Both the position numbers and the translations under genes were made by a program. From Lutjanus erythropterus (lineage: Eukaryota > Chordata > Actinopteri > Lutjaniformes > Lutjanidae): a DNA stretch of 64,000 nt. Below the pieces are notes generated by a model. It had not been told where the DNA came from. It saw only the letters and a program-made list of their open reading frames with translations, and did no database searches. The stretch covers positions 34,034,433 to 34,098,432 of the forward strand of contig CM034594.1 in assembly GCA_020091685.1 (NCBI GenBank). Direction: 5' to 3'. Of this stretch, positions 1 through 9,650 are shown piece by piece; position 1 is the stretch's first letter; each line of letters begins with the position of its first letter.

Positions 1-234
1 AACTGTTCAACATAAACATTTTGATGACAGTATCTTACTAATACTTCAGGTGGTGTACCTTGTGAATCTTGAGCAGCATCTTGAGTGGAAGCCGACCCAC
101 CATCCTCTTCCTCTTCTACCTCAGGCTCGGCTGGTTTTTCCTCAGGTGGAGGAGTGAAGCTGTAGTTGATGCTTTCGTGTACCCAGCCTTTCTCAATGTA
201 CAGACCAGGAACAACGTCAGAGAACAGCCAGTAT
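1..234 (-). CDS. baz1b: baz1b coding exon 11, 3' limit uncertain
   Basis: Reads YWLFSDVVPGLYIEKGWVHE and then an acidic tail PAEPEVEEEEDGGS. The start matches human RYWLFSDEVPGLFIEKGWVH. Acceptor TTTCAG at 240-235. The frame stays open to position 1, but a good donor GTAAGATA begins at 38 in phase 0 and the residues after it look unlike the family. The exon therefore probably ends at 39. Confidence 0.85.
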
Positions 235-3200
235 CTGAAAGGAAAAAAAAACCATAAAGCAAACCATGGTTATAATTTACTGAAGTTACTCAAAGAATAT
301 ACATTTATCTGTGTGCGATCTTTCATCGTCTGTGTGCAGCACTAACCTGTTATGATTTCTGTCTGTACCCAGCGGGGTCCTGCGCATGACGAGTCTGGCT
401 TTAGTCATACCGTCCTGAAAGGCTCTTTCTGTAGCAGCCCTCTGTCTACGAACCCGCTCCTCTTCAGCCTCCCTCTCCATGCGCTCTGTGGGGTGGGGTG
501 GAGAGTTACATATACACGTTACAATCATCAAATAATTCTAGATAAATGGTCTGGGGTTGGGCTAAATGACAAAAATCTTACCTTTGTTCTGTCTGTCCAT
601 CTCCTCTTTCTCCTTCTTGGCCTGCATGGCCATCAGCCGCCGACTCTTCACCGAGCTGATCATGTCCTCTGGCTCCGGGTCTGGCTCCACCTTAACTTCT
701 TTTTTGCTCTCCTTCTCCTTCTCCTTCTCCTTCTTAGCACCACCCTCTCTCTTCTTCTCACCTTTGAGCACAGGCAAAAAAAAAGAAATATATTGTATCA
801 GTCTGTATTTGGAGCCCCACTGATATTACTGACCAACCACACTTACATCAGCCTATATCAACATATAAGTTGTCTAATATGTGCAGATATAGCTTTTTTT
901 TCATGCAGGACATAATGCAGTTTTGTTTTGTTTTTTTTAGTTTTATCGGCAGCATTTTATATACATTTGATTTTTTTCCTAATTTAAGTTTAATATTTCT
1001 ATTTGTTTCAGAGTTTATTTTTATCCTTGAATATTAAAAAATACCCATGTATTACCATGTCCATTCATTGTCCTGATATCATACCAGACAATAAAGGTTA
1101 TTGTTACACTGTAAAGTATCCTGCCTTTATTACATATTTTGTCATAAGTGTTTGATAACCACATTTATGGGATCATTGCAAAAACGTTCTATATTATGTA
1201 TATTATATTCTGCATATTATAATGAATATTGGTCAATATATCGTTAGCAGAATTTTTCACTCCCTAATTTCAGTATCAGGCCCAAAACTCCAGTGTCGGT
1301 CAGGCTATACTTGTATTTACATTTTGGGGGAATTAATAAAATTCTAATGAAAGGCTGAGATGAAATTTTACTCACTCTGGCATTTTGACAATAGATAATC
1401 AAAATCTATTGTCAATAAATGCACAGCTTGTATTGATATTTTGTAGGTATTACAAAAGTTATTTATTGCAGTTAATGAGTTAAGACAGAAGTGGAAAACA
1501 CAGTATTAAATCATCTCATTTAATTCAGTACTACATTAAAAACTGCAGATGAATCTCTCGGGTGAGTCCCGCCTACCTTTGCTTTCCATCTCCTTTCTCT
1601 TCTTCCTCTCGGCCCTCTTCTGGTCATTCACCTCCTTCAGCATCGCCAGACGCTCCTTCCACAGCTCAGCTGATCGTTGCTGCTTTGCATCAACATGGTC
1701 TTCCACCGAGTATGTCATGAGTATGCGGTGGCACAGCGCCACCAGCAGGTTGACCTTCTCCTCAGGGCTCAGCTCGAACACCTCGACTGTCTCAAGCTTA
1801 TCCAAGAACTCACTGGTCACCACGTCGTCAAAACCCCCCAGACCCCCAGAGTCCTCTGAGCCCTGGCCACTCTCCTCGCCGTGAGCGTCGCATGGTCGCA
1901 GGCACAACCGCGCCAGCTCGGACGCCGAGTGCATGGTGAGGGGGATCTCAGATAAAGGCATGTCAAGCTCGCTGTAGCCTTCTGCCAGCTCATCCTGCAG
2001 CAGTGTCTGAAGCAGCACCACCAGCACTCGGTTCAGGTAGAGGAAGCCGGACCTCTCCCCGGCCAGCGCTTCCATCAGAGCCACTGCTGTGATTGGATAC
2101 TGGTCATCTGGCATCAGTAGCCCTGCGTAGCATTGAAGGAAGTCCACGACCATTGCCACATCTCCAAACAGGGTGTTGGGCAACCCCTCAGGCATGTCGA
2201 CCAGCTTGAACGTCGGCAAGGTCTTGCTGCCCTCAATATCCTGGTCCTCATATCGGCGCGATTGCTCACGACGAACGAGCATCTCCTTCTCGCGTCTCTC
2301 CTTGGCCTTTTCTCTCAGTTTCTCTTTGAGCTCCTCGCGCCTTTTCTTCATCTCCTCTTGCTTTTCCTCCTCACTCATGGCTGCCCATCGCCTTTTTTGC
2401 TCCAGTAGCTCCCAGCGTTTCTGCACCAGCTCCTGGAGCTCCTCTGGCAGACGGCCGCGATCATCTGGGGACAAGGTCTTTGCAGCCTTGGTGATGAGAG
2501 AGGAAAGGGAGTTCTTTTTGTCCTCTTTGCCCTTGTTCTCCTTGTAGTAACGAAGGAGGTGGAGCGCCATAGGGTGCAGGGGCTTCCCCAGTTTAGGCGT
2601 TCCCAGGCTGGCACTACGTGCTCTCTTCTTGGGGCTGCCAGCCGGGGGACTCTTAGCCAGATGCAGCAGAGTCATCTGCTTCATCTTTGGCGTCTTGGGA
2701 CCAGTTTTACCATCCTTTTTTGAAGCTTTAAGGACATTGAGCTTCTTGTCACCGCTCTTCCTGCCCCTCTTTCCTTCAGACTTTCTGCCCGCTTTTGGAG
2801 TGGAGGGAGTTGAACCTTTGCCTTCTCCTTTCTTTGGACTTCCCGAGTTCTTTACTTTGAGCGGGGAGCCGTTCATTTTTATTTTCTGAAACACAGACAA
2901 CATAAGCCCATGAATCAAAGTTTTGACTTGATCATCAAGCAGCATCTTAACTGAAACATGATAGCGTGCATACAAGCCAGCTAACCTGCATGTGGCCCCA
3001 AATGGTTGGACTAAGGGGCATGCCTAGAGCGTCTTTCTTCCTTTTCCTTTTCCTCTCTCCCTTCTCGTTTCCTGATTCCTCTCCTGGCGTGTCAGAGGCC
3101 TTGAGCTTCTTGCTGGGTCTACCCTCTGGAGATGTCAGGCTCTTACGCTTCGCAGAGGGATTTTCCGCTAAAAACTTTAGGCAAACAAAAGAGTGTGAGC

Positions 3201-6200
3201 CAAGAACATACAAAAACACTTAAATCTGCAAAAACATACCACAAGCAAATTACCTTGTGTGGATCAAGAAGAAAGTTGCTGAATTTGCTGGGCAGGTTAA
3301 ACTTTTTCACAAGTTCATCTTCGACCACCCAGGGAGCGCTCTCTCCCATGCCCAGCCTCAGAGCGTAGTGCCTGATGAAGTAGCGCATGATCTCCTTTGT
3401 TGGCGGGCGCTCCGTTCTGTAAAGACTGTCTGCTGGGACATCACTGATCACCTGCAAGATAAGTTGGCAGGAAAGATTAGATTAAAATTACAGACATTTA
3501 TGGACACAGCTACCAATACTCATCAGTCCAGGCCTGGAATTTTACCATTGCTAGGGATACACAATATGGATCAGTTATTATTATAGCTGATCTTTATCTG
3601 CTAAAATACACAGATAGCAATAGACCAATATGGCTGTGGTAGGCCAAAATTGGACAATAATGTATTGGTTCATATTATAGTGCATACCTAATAATTTCAC
3701 CACTTTGGTAATTCATTTTTTGAGGGCACAAAGGCCAAAGGCCAGGGCAGCATGGCCGCTTGCTCCCTTTCTTGCACTTCTCCACATAAGCACTTTCTAT
3801 CTTGAGCCTGTGTCACACCTAAAGTGCCCATTTTTCCAGTGATTTGTACCAGGCTCGAACTCTAACCCACCACTGCTTCTGTGTGCAGTGTTTCACTTGA
3901 TGTTGCCTGATCAGTATCTCAACAAAAACTCTGGTGTCTAAAAACCACAATGACAGGAAAGAGGCAGAGAGGAAAACAGTGAAATTGTTGGCCTGGTTGC
4001 ACACCAGAAAAAAATTAAATAAAATATACTGTCATGGGTTTGAAGAAGGAAAAGACTGCTGATAACAGGATACAAACCTTATCTTCATTAATGAGCTTCA
4101 CGTCATACTTATGAGGAAGAAATTTGGGCATTGCCCACTTCTTCCTCTCTTCTTTCATGGCAGTGGGAAGTTTTCTGGGTGAACGTCGTGCTCTGTCACC
4201 TGATAGGATGTGAAAATTAGACATTTTTTCCCCCAAACATACAGAAGTAAAATAAGTGCAAACTTCAAAAGTGACAGTGATAATCATTCTACAGCAAGTT
4301 CAGTTGTATCCATGCTTCATGACTACATTTTCTATGGTCTTCTTCAAAACTCTTCCTTCATTTGTTTTATGTAACTGGGTACTCACTGAGGCTCTCCCTT
4401 CTGTTCTCCTCCTCTCGGGGAGGAGGTTCCTTCCTCTGGTTCTCCTGACTTGCGTTTTCCTTGTCACTGGATGGAGAGTCGCAGGCTCCTTCAAGCTTCT
4501 TCTCCGCTGTCTCTCCCTCTGGGTTTTCCAGAGGATGGACCTTCACCACCTTCGCTCGCAAACTTTTGTCTTTCCCCACCTGAGGTGAAAAAGTCTTGTG
4601 AGCATCTCAGAGTACAAGAGGAAGTTTTCAGTTAAAACACCTGCATACCACTGCTGACGGTTATTAGATTTTACATTAATTCAACAACTTATTCAAGTTG
4701 TTTTTTTGTTTTGTTTTTATCTGACTCCAGCTTCTTACAGGTGAATATTTTCTGACTTCTTTATGTCTCTGTGACAGTAAACTCAATATATTTGGGTTGT
4801 GGACAAAACCAGACATTTGCAGATGTCATCTTGGGCTTTGGGAAACACTAATAAACATTTTTCACCATTTTATAAACCAAACAACCAACTGTTTAATTGA
4901 GAAAATAATCAACAGATTAATCAATACTGAAAATAACTGCAGCCATAAAGCTTGGGAAAATAGCCAGAATAATTCAAAGGTCTGGCTAATTTATTGTCAA
5001 AAAATACACAATCATTTGTACGGTCATCTAACAACGTCTATTTTATGTGTAACTCCAGGGGTGAAAACTGCTGGAGTCATCATAGGATGCAAGTTACGAA
5101 ACAGCCACGTTTTCAAAGTAAAGAAGTCAAACTGACCAGGAAGTCACACTCTTCATCCACAGCATACTTGGTGAGGATTTCCACCCAGGCCATTTCAACC
5201 AGTTTGTCTAAAGACACTGTGTTGTGGTGGACCATCTCCAGAACTGGTTTCTCAAACCATGGGGGATACTCCTCCTGAAGCCTGCACAAAGAAAACAGTC
5301 AACAGTTAGTACAAAAAAAGTATATGTTCTCCTCTCATTCATTCTTTCAACACAAAGTCTAATACAGATTTTAATGTCTTGACCACGTTTGAAACATCTT
5401 CTGCAACTAAAACTGCTCCCACATTAGAGATAAATTTAATTTGCTCATGGGTGTGATGCACTCTATTCATGACATGCTGTCTTTCACATTGTTTGAATTT
5501 CTGTGATACATCATCACAGGGACTAGAGAATTACATAACAGGGCAACAAAGGGTTGAGAGTGACCAGCAGGGGGAGTAAAACTTCTTGGCTGATATAATT
5601 AGACAGAGCTTAAGTACAGCCAGTGATCTTGAGTGACTTGAGCTCTGGGCAGCTGAACACTGCTCTACACTGACTCTACTGTGACATCTCTCCAGGACAC
5701 ATGTATAGTTTGGTTCACCTTCCTCTATGCGGAGAGCACATATTCATACAGTATACAAACACCTGTTTGGTGATAAGTGGGCTGAAAGAGATGAACTACT
5801 GAAGATGAAGAGTTGAACTATTGTGTGAAAGATTTTGGCTATGTCCTTCTCTTTAGTAGATAGGAATAAGGAAACTGTCTCCAGGCCATTGCAGATTCAA
5901 GGATGACTCAATCACACACCCTCTAAATAGAATGAGAGGAGGAGCACCACATGTATCCAATCATAGGAAAGCAGCAAGCCTTGTGACCTTCACTGGGAGA
6001 GTATGGCTCTTACCTGACACCACTGAGCCCCTACTAATCTGTATTTTTGGACAAGTGCATCTACTGGTACATACATCCCAGCATACATTCCACAGGATAT
6101 ACAAAATTTGCATAGCTCATGGACTTTAATCAGTCAAGAGTAGACTAATGGCTCTTATTTCACTAGCTGGATGGAATTGTGAACACGCACACACAAACTT

Positions 6201-8847
6201 TGGATACAATACTTACAGTTCAGTGACTTCTTGTTCCTCCTCCCATGCTTCTTTGTGTGTGAGCTGGCTGCTTCCAGTGCTCTTGCATGTCCAGATGCGC
6301 TCACCATACCTCTGCAAGCGTGCATCATACTCACTGTAGACATTTTGTCAAGGAACTTAGACAACAGTCACATGTAAACCGCTTATCACAAGCAAGATAT
6401 CCACGGTCTATTGTTAAGAAATTAGTGTAAGTGAAGGTCAGGGGGCATCAAGCAGGGCTGCAATAAAATCACAGTATGGTCGAGTGCAATCTCCAAATCA
6501 CAGAACCAGATCACAATTTTCTGAAAATAATGTATGAGAAAACAGCATTATAATCAGGTACTACATGGATGACCTGCCATAAAAATCTTTTTCTCCAGAT
6601 GAAAGAAAACATATCTGTTTCGTACAGACCTCAATAAATATCACATCATCATAATTTTAATTTACTTTTATCAGTGATGATTGTTGTAATGTAAAATAAC
6701 TGCAACATGACTTTTTTTTTTTTTTTTTTTTTTTTATCAAATCGTGCAGCCCTAGCACCAAGCATACACACACACAATTTCATAAGAAAACCTAAATGTG
6801 TGGTTATAATTAGGGATGTACAATAAATATCAAAGCTGATAATTGGAAATTTATATCACTGTTGTTACAATAATGAAATTCCAGCTGATAAACAATGACT
6901 AGAAATATATCTGATTTGACCCATCATGAAAACATTTAAGTTGAGTTCTTACACAAACGGTTCTATGAAAGCTAAAGTGTATTTGGTGTCCTGTGTTTGT
7001 TTGTTTGTTTTCTAGCAAAGGACTCAAACATTTGAAAACAGTGATGTCAGTTAGATTTGCTTTGGTCAGAGCTAAGGAACATTAAATCATCCATCCTTCC
7101 TTACTACATCTCAGGCTCTCTTACCATAAGGCGTACATAAACTACAAGTTATAATAAGTTCTTTTGAAAATACAAAAACATGAAATTATGGATTAATTTA
7201 TAATCTGAAAAAATCCATATCGAGCATCCCTAGTCATACTCATAAAAAAGTTCTGAGGCTGTAATCAACAATGTAAAACTGGTGGGACAGCTGCTAGGAA
7301 ATAATGATGACTGAGGAAGCTGGGACACAGTCCTGACTACCTAAGATTAAAGTAAGTTTAGTGGCAAAACTAAACCCACTTGTATAGGTAGTTGAAAAGT
7401 AAAACGTTTGACTCTTCTACCACTGATGACTGTAAAAACCACAACAGCAAGCTGAACGAAATTTCCACTGTAGGCTCTCAAGTAAGGATAGGATAGTGTA
7501 GAACGGTAGATGAGAGGCCTGTGCTTCACATAGCTGCTCGTCAAGCAGTGATGATAAAAGCTTTAATGTAAAAAGGTAGATATAATCAGCTGAATGACAT
7601 GTCCTTGTCACGGCATGAATCAAAAGCCGCAACAACTTATAACAACTTAGGTGGCCATAAAGATATCTGAAGACCACATTTAACGTTACGTGTATCACTT
7701 TTGAGCTGTCATGACTGGTTTCATAATCGTTTTAACAGTTAGGGACCGCTGACGTTTAAAGTTTTCATCTGAACACCAAAACAAGTGGGCAGAGTGAAAC
7801 AACTATTACACCACAGCCAAACTATGTCCCCAAAAATGTTGTCTAATCAGTAAACGCCTCGTAAGACAGCTATTGTCCTCTCTTGGTAAACTTAAAGACA
7901 TAAATATATACCGGCAGCTAATGCTAGCTGACTCTACAGAGGCTTGCGTGCTAACGTTAACGGCTAACTCTACTCAGCCTAGTATCATATCCTCAGTCAG
8001 ACGACGAGCTATTGTGCCATAATGGGATACCTAACGTTAGCAGCGGGCTAGCTAACTGTCGTGCTAGAAGGGAACTCCAGACCCACGAAAGATCTCGCGA
8101 GAGTGATCATTTTAACCAAAAACACAATCTTTTTCTAACCTATCCAAGTGTTTTTTTTTTGTCACCAAACATGCCAAGATCTGACCCACAGCGTTGTCAC
8201 ATCTTACATCGTAATTAAAATGTATAACGTCCACAATTAAAGAACAACGCGTAAGAATCTCGCGAGAGTTTCACAACTGCAGGGTTCCCTTTAGACACGA
8301 GCCTAGCTAACCCTGCTAGCACTAGCAAGCGGCTGACAGCGGGGCCGTAAAAGCTGAAAGCGAAAGGACGTCTTTTGACAACGCTCTACAATTACTTAAA
8401 CATAAGAATTTTGCTACGTGCCATACAAAACGTACCTTTGTGCTAGCCTAGTGAAATAGCCAGCTAGATACAAAGAGTTGTTTGGCAAAGCGGAACGTTA
8501 CCGTAAGCTAGCTAGCAAGCCTGTCATATAAACTGTGTACATGCGGGGGAAACATTAAATGGGGGGAAATGTCAGGTAACATCAAATTAGGTGCGTTAGC
8601 CGTCGTCACAATCGGGTGCATGAGACTGTGTGAGCATCGATTTAGTCAGGTAGACAAAGCCAGGTGTACATGCATGCCGGCTGGCTCGACCAGTCGAGAC
8701 TGAGCATCAGCATCATGTTAAAGGATACTCTTTGTTCCTGAAGGCCTCCTTGGTGTGCTCGATGATGTAGACCTCCTCTCCCGGGCCTGGTGGTTCGGCT
8801 AGCGGCTTAACCAGTGGGTACGGTTTCCGGCCTAAAAGCGGTGCCAT
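1..8847 (-). CDS. baz1b: baz1b (WSTF), 5' eleven coding exons; gene continues past the left edge
   Basis: Bromodomain adjacent to zinc finger 1B, the Williams syndrome transcription factor. It is a nuclear partner of the ISWI ATPase SMARCA5 (WICH complex) and a reported H2A.X Tyr142 kinase. Coding exons on the minus strand: 8847-8729, 6333-6217, 5281-5137, 4579-4387, 4199-4078, 3451-3254, 3174-2986, 2885-1577, 761-582, 485-347 and 234 to about 39 or beyond 1. All junctions keep frame and recover human-like sequence. The WAC region covers about residues 20-128, a basic serine/lysine linker about 300-490, an E/K/R-rich helix about 526-579 and the DDT domain about 596-660. PHD finger and bromodomain lie outside the window. 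Intron 1 is U12-type. The position of human Cys338 is Gly358 here. Confidence 0.96.
347..485 (-). CDS. baz1b: baz1b coding exon 10
   Basis: Encodes ERMEREAEEERVRRQRAATE and then FQDGMTKARLVMRRTPLGTD-RNHN, matching the human helix that leads into RNHNRYWLF. Acceptor CCACAG, donor GTTAGT; the Arg codon is split AG+A. Confidence 0.94.
582..761 (-). CDS. baz1b: baz1b coding exon 9
   Basis: 60 codons. A charged stretch with alternating K and E (KKEKEKEKESKKE) precedes the conserved EDMISSVKSRRLMAMQAKKE motif (human EDMISAVKSRRLLAIQAKKE). Acceptor CTCAAAG, donor GTAAGA; frame continuous with exons 8 and 10. Confidence 0.93.
1577..2885 (-). CDS. baz1b: baz1b coding exon 8, large exon with the DDT domain
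   Basis: 1309 nt, residues 362-797. It opens KIKMNGSPLKVKNSGSPKKG and runs through a basic, proline/serine-rich linker (MKQMTLLHLAKSP motif), a long E/K/R helix with the run EELKEKLREKAKERREKEML, and the DDT fold from GLPNTLFGDVAMVVDFL to LNRVLVVLLQTLLQDEL. It closes with the WHIM-like ALCHRILMTYSVEDHVDAK and ELWKERLAMLKEVND. The DDT/WHIM region contacts the ISWI motor. Acceptor TTTCAG, donor GTAGGC. Confidence 0.96.
2986..3174 (-). CDS. baz1b: baz1b coding exon 7, containing the Cys338-equivalent position
   Basis: 63 codons, starting FLAENPSAKRKSLTSPEGRP and ending SPTIWGHMQ. The human protein has LNPKLWCHVH here; the cysteine (human 338) is read as GGC glycine, residue 358. Acceptor CCTAAAG, donor GTTAGC. 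A KRKRKK cluster looks like a nuclear localisation signal. Confidence 0.92.
3254..3451 (-). CDS. baz1b: baz1b coding exon 6
   Basis: Exactly 66 codons. It starts VISDVPADSLYRTERPPTKE and ends KFSNFLLDPHK. This is part of the segment C-terminal to the WAC domain that was reported to be needed with it for tyrosine kinase activity. Acceptor TTGCAG, donor GTAATT. Confidence 0.94.
3452..4077 (-). other. baz1b intron 5
   Basis: 626 nt between exons 5 and 6. Around 3545-3690 is a fragment of a repeat beginning CTAGGGATACACAATAT, resembling the left end of the element at 6811. Nothing coding was found. Confidence 0.6.
4078..4199 (-). CDS. baz1b: baz1b coding exon 5
   Basis: Encodes DRARRSPRKLPTAMKEERKK followed by WAMPKFLPHKYDVKLINEDK, a block conserved to human. 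Acceptor TATCAG, donor GTTTGT. The split serine codon A+GT joins exon 4 in frame. Confidence 0.94.
4387..4579 (-). CDS. baz1b: baz1b coding exon 4
   Basis: Starts VGKDKSLRAKVVKVHPLENP and includes the conserved GACDSPSSDKEN motif. It ends ENRRESL plus one base. Acceptor CTCAG, donor GTGAGT. The first codon is GTG read as Val inside the protein, not a start. Confidence 0.94.
4770..4945 (+). repeat. Dispersed repeat, ATTAATCGATTAGTTG family, copy 1
   Basis: In baz1b intron 3. It reads TTGGGTTGTGGACAAAACCA, then GATGTCATCTTGG, CATTTTTCACCATTTTA and ends near AACAGATTAATC. The same order of words recurs at 35295-35485 and partly at 35537-35785, showing an interspersed family. Ends and class not defined. 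Confidence 0.6.
5137..5281 (-). CDS. baz1b: baz1b coding exon 3 (end of WAC domain)
   Basis: Encodes LQEEYPPWFEKPVLEMVHHN through KYAVDEECDFL, matching the C-terminal part of the human WAC domain. Acceptor TTTGTGCAG, donor GTCAGT; 145 nt, ends in phase 0. Confidence 0.94.
5282..6216 (-). other. baz1b intron 2
   Basis: 935 nt, AT-rich single-copy-looking sequence with no clear repeat, exon or RNA. Plus-strand reading frames here are short and have no family resemblance. Confidence 0.6.
6217..6333 (-). CDS. baz1b: baz1b coding exon 2 (WAC domain)
   Basis: Adds EYDARLQRYGERIWTCKSTG and onward through THKEAWEEEQEVTEL, the core of the WAC (WSTF/Acf1/cbp146) DNA- and PCNA-binding domain. The acceptor CTACAG precedes the first base T; the donor is GTAAGT. 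The 117 nt keep the frame between exons 1 and 3. Confidence 0.95.
6712..6735 (+). repeat. T(24) homopolymer
   Basis: Uninterrupted run of 24 T in baz1b intron 1. It may be a retroposed poly(A) tail on the other strand, but no recognisable element adjoins it. Confidence 0.9.
6811..7232 (+). mobile_element. 422-bp non-autonomous DNA element, hAT-like termini
   Basis: Starts TAGGGATGTA and ends GCATCCCTA, giving inverted ends TAGGGATG. The flanking 8-mers GTTATAAT (6803-6810) and GTCATACT (7233-7240) agree at 6 of 8 positions, consistent with a decayed 8-bp hAT target duplication. A homologous, shorter copy is at 20490-20792 (shared GATGCC/TCAGTTA-ATTTG-TTTAGTCAGAG and CATCCATC words). It has no coding capacity. 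Confidence 0.75.
8093..8102. promoter_or_regulatory. TCTCGCGAGA palindromic promoter motif
   Basis: Exact 10-bp palindrome in the GC-richer 5' part of baz1b intron 1, about 0.75 kb downstream of the start codon. This word is a known vertebrate CpG-island promoter motif bound by BANP when unmethylated. Binding here is inferred. Confidence 0.6.
8258..8267. promoter_or_regulatory. TCTCGCGAGA palindromic promoter motif
   Basis: Second exact copy, 165 bp from the one at 8093, in the same intron. Paired sites suggest a functional element near the baz1b 5' end. Confidence 0.6.
8729..8847 (-). CDS. baz1b: baz1b coding exon 1
   Basis: Encodes residues 1-39 plus two bases, starting MAPLLGRKPYPLVKPLAEPP, almost the human WSTF N terminus. 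The ATG at 8847 is the only start giving the conserved protein. The exon ends GA and is followed by GTATCCTTT, a U12-type donor; the next codon joins as GA+T, giving N-K-D-E-Y-D (human T-R-E-E-Y-E). Confidence 0.95.
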
Positions 8848-9650
8848 TTCAAATCCACAAATGGCACGGGTGCCGACGGTAAAAATCAACCTTTTATCAA
8901 CAAACTAGTGCAATAATATACAATATTATGTCCTTAGCATGTATCCTAGTGTCCCGATGTATCTTAGCACGTCTCACGTTACCGCCGGCAGGCCCGGCAC
9001 TCAACGTGCAGTAGCTAGCTGACTAGCTAGTAGGCTGGATTGCTATCTCGTTGCAAAACAATAACAGTGCTCTTCTTGCCAACCGCCTCATCGCATCCTT
9101 CTCCTCTCCTCTCGTAGCGGTGTCATGCTGCTTTCACACAATGTCTCAGATGTAGAACCGGTTGCTGAACTTGTCTCTCGGTACAGTTGGTAAACTTTGA
9201 GCTCCTCCAGATGAACATGAAAGGATGCAAACCACACACCGAAATCAAACTCGCGGCAACAGCCAAAGCTCAGTTCAGCGGGAGGTCTGGCGCGCTGTAC
9301 AATCCCAAGTCTTTGAAAACTAACTAGGCCTGTTCTCCTTTAATCAGCTGTGTTCGACGCTTGTTCTCACATTCGGAGCTACTTGCTATCAGATAACACC
9401 GCTAGTAAGTGTTGCAAAAAAAAACTAATCTGGATCAATCAAGAGGTTAATTCCTACTCGAAATGGCGGGAGTTTCTAGTCCACCGGCACAATTCCGTAC
9501 ACCGTCAGTACTCCGTTTCCCCGGCAGCAAGCGGCGTCGCATGCATGTCCCACCCTCTCTAGACGCTAATTGGCTCTCTCGGTGAAGCGCCCTCGTCGAA
9601 TAGGCCTGATACGGATTCTCATTGGCTGATGTTGCCTGTCAATTGTTTGT
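8848..9650 (-). promoter_or_regulatory. baz1b 5' UTR and promoter region
   Basis: CpG-rich sequence upstream of the baz1b ATG. Reverse-strand CCAAT boxes lie at 9569-9573 and 9621-9625, 52 bp apart, and an E2F-like TGGCGGGA lies at about 9464. No TATA box is clear. The transcription start is not resolved, and no divergent gene is visible within the next kilobase. Confidence 0.55.

Larger units (their letters stand above)
235..1576 (-). other. baz1b introns 8-10 (non-coding parts of this span)
   Basis: Introns 235-346, 486-581 and 762-1576. The last (815 nt) is AT-rich. It carries diverged fragments of a dispersed repeat (ATATCA/TGATAT-rich, around 805-890 and 1180-1320) also seen near 20.9 and 35.1 kb. 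No further exon is visible. Confidence 0.7.
6334..8728 (-). other. baz1b intron 1, a U12-type GT-AG intron
   Basis: The 5' end is GTATCCTTT (8728-8720), matching the U12 donor consensus. TTCCTTGAC at 6355-6347 matches the U12 branch site, with the branch adenosine 14 nt before the last intron base and no polypyrimidine tract between it and CTACAG. The splice restores N-K-D-E-Y-D-A-R, aligned with human T-R-E-E-Y-E-A-R. The intron also holds a T24 run (6712-6735), a small transposon (6811-7232) and two TCTCGCGAGA motifs. Confidence 0.92.

Noticed and set aside
1-38. Continuation of baz1b exon 11 to the window edge
   Set aside because: The frame is open, but a good GTAAGA donor at 38 and family-unlike residues beyond it favour an intron; left unresolved.
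352-915. 187-codon plus-strand frame rich in Leu
   Set aside because: It is antisense to baz1b exons 9-10; the leucine run comes from the K/E-coding tract read backwards.
1549-2547. Plus-strand frames of 90-125 codons
   Set aside because: Antisense shadows of baz1b exon 8, whose own frame matches WSTF.
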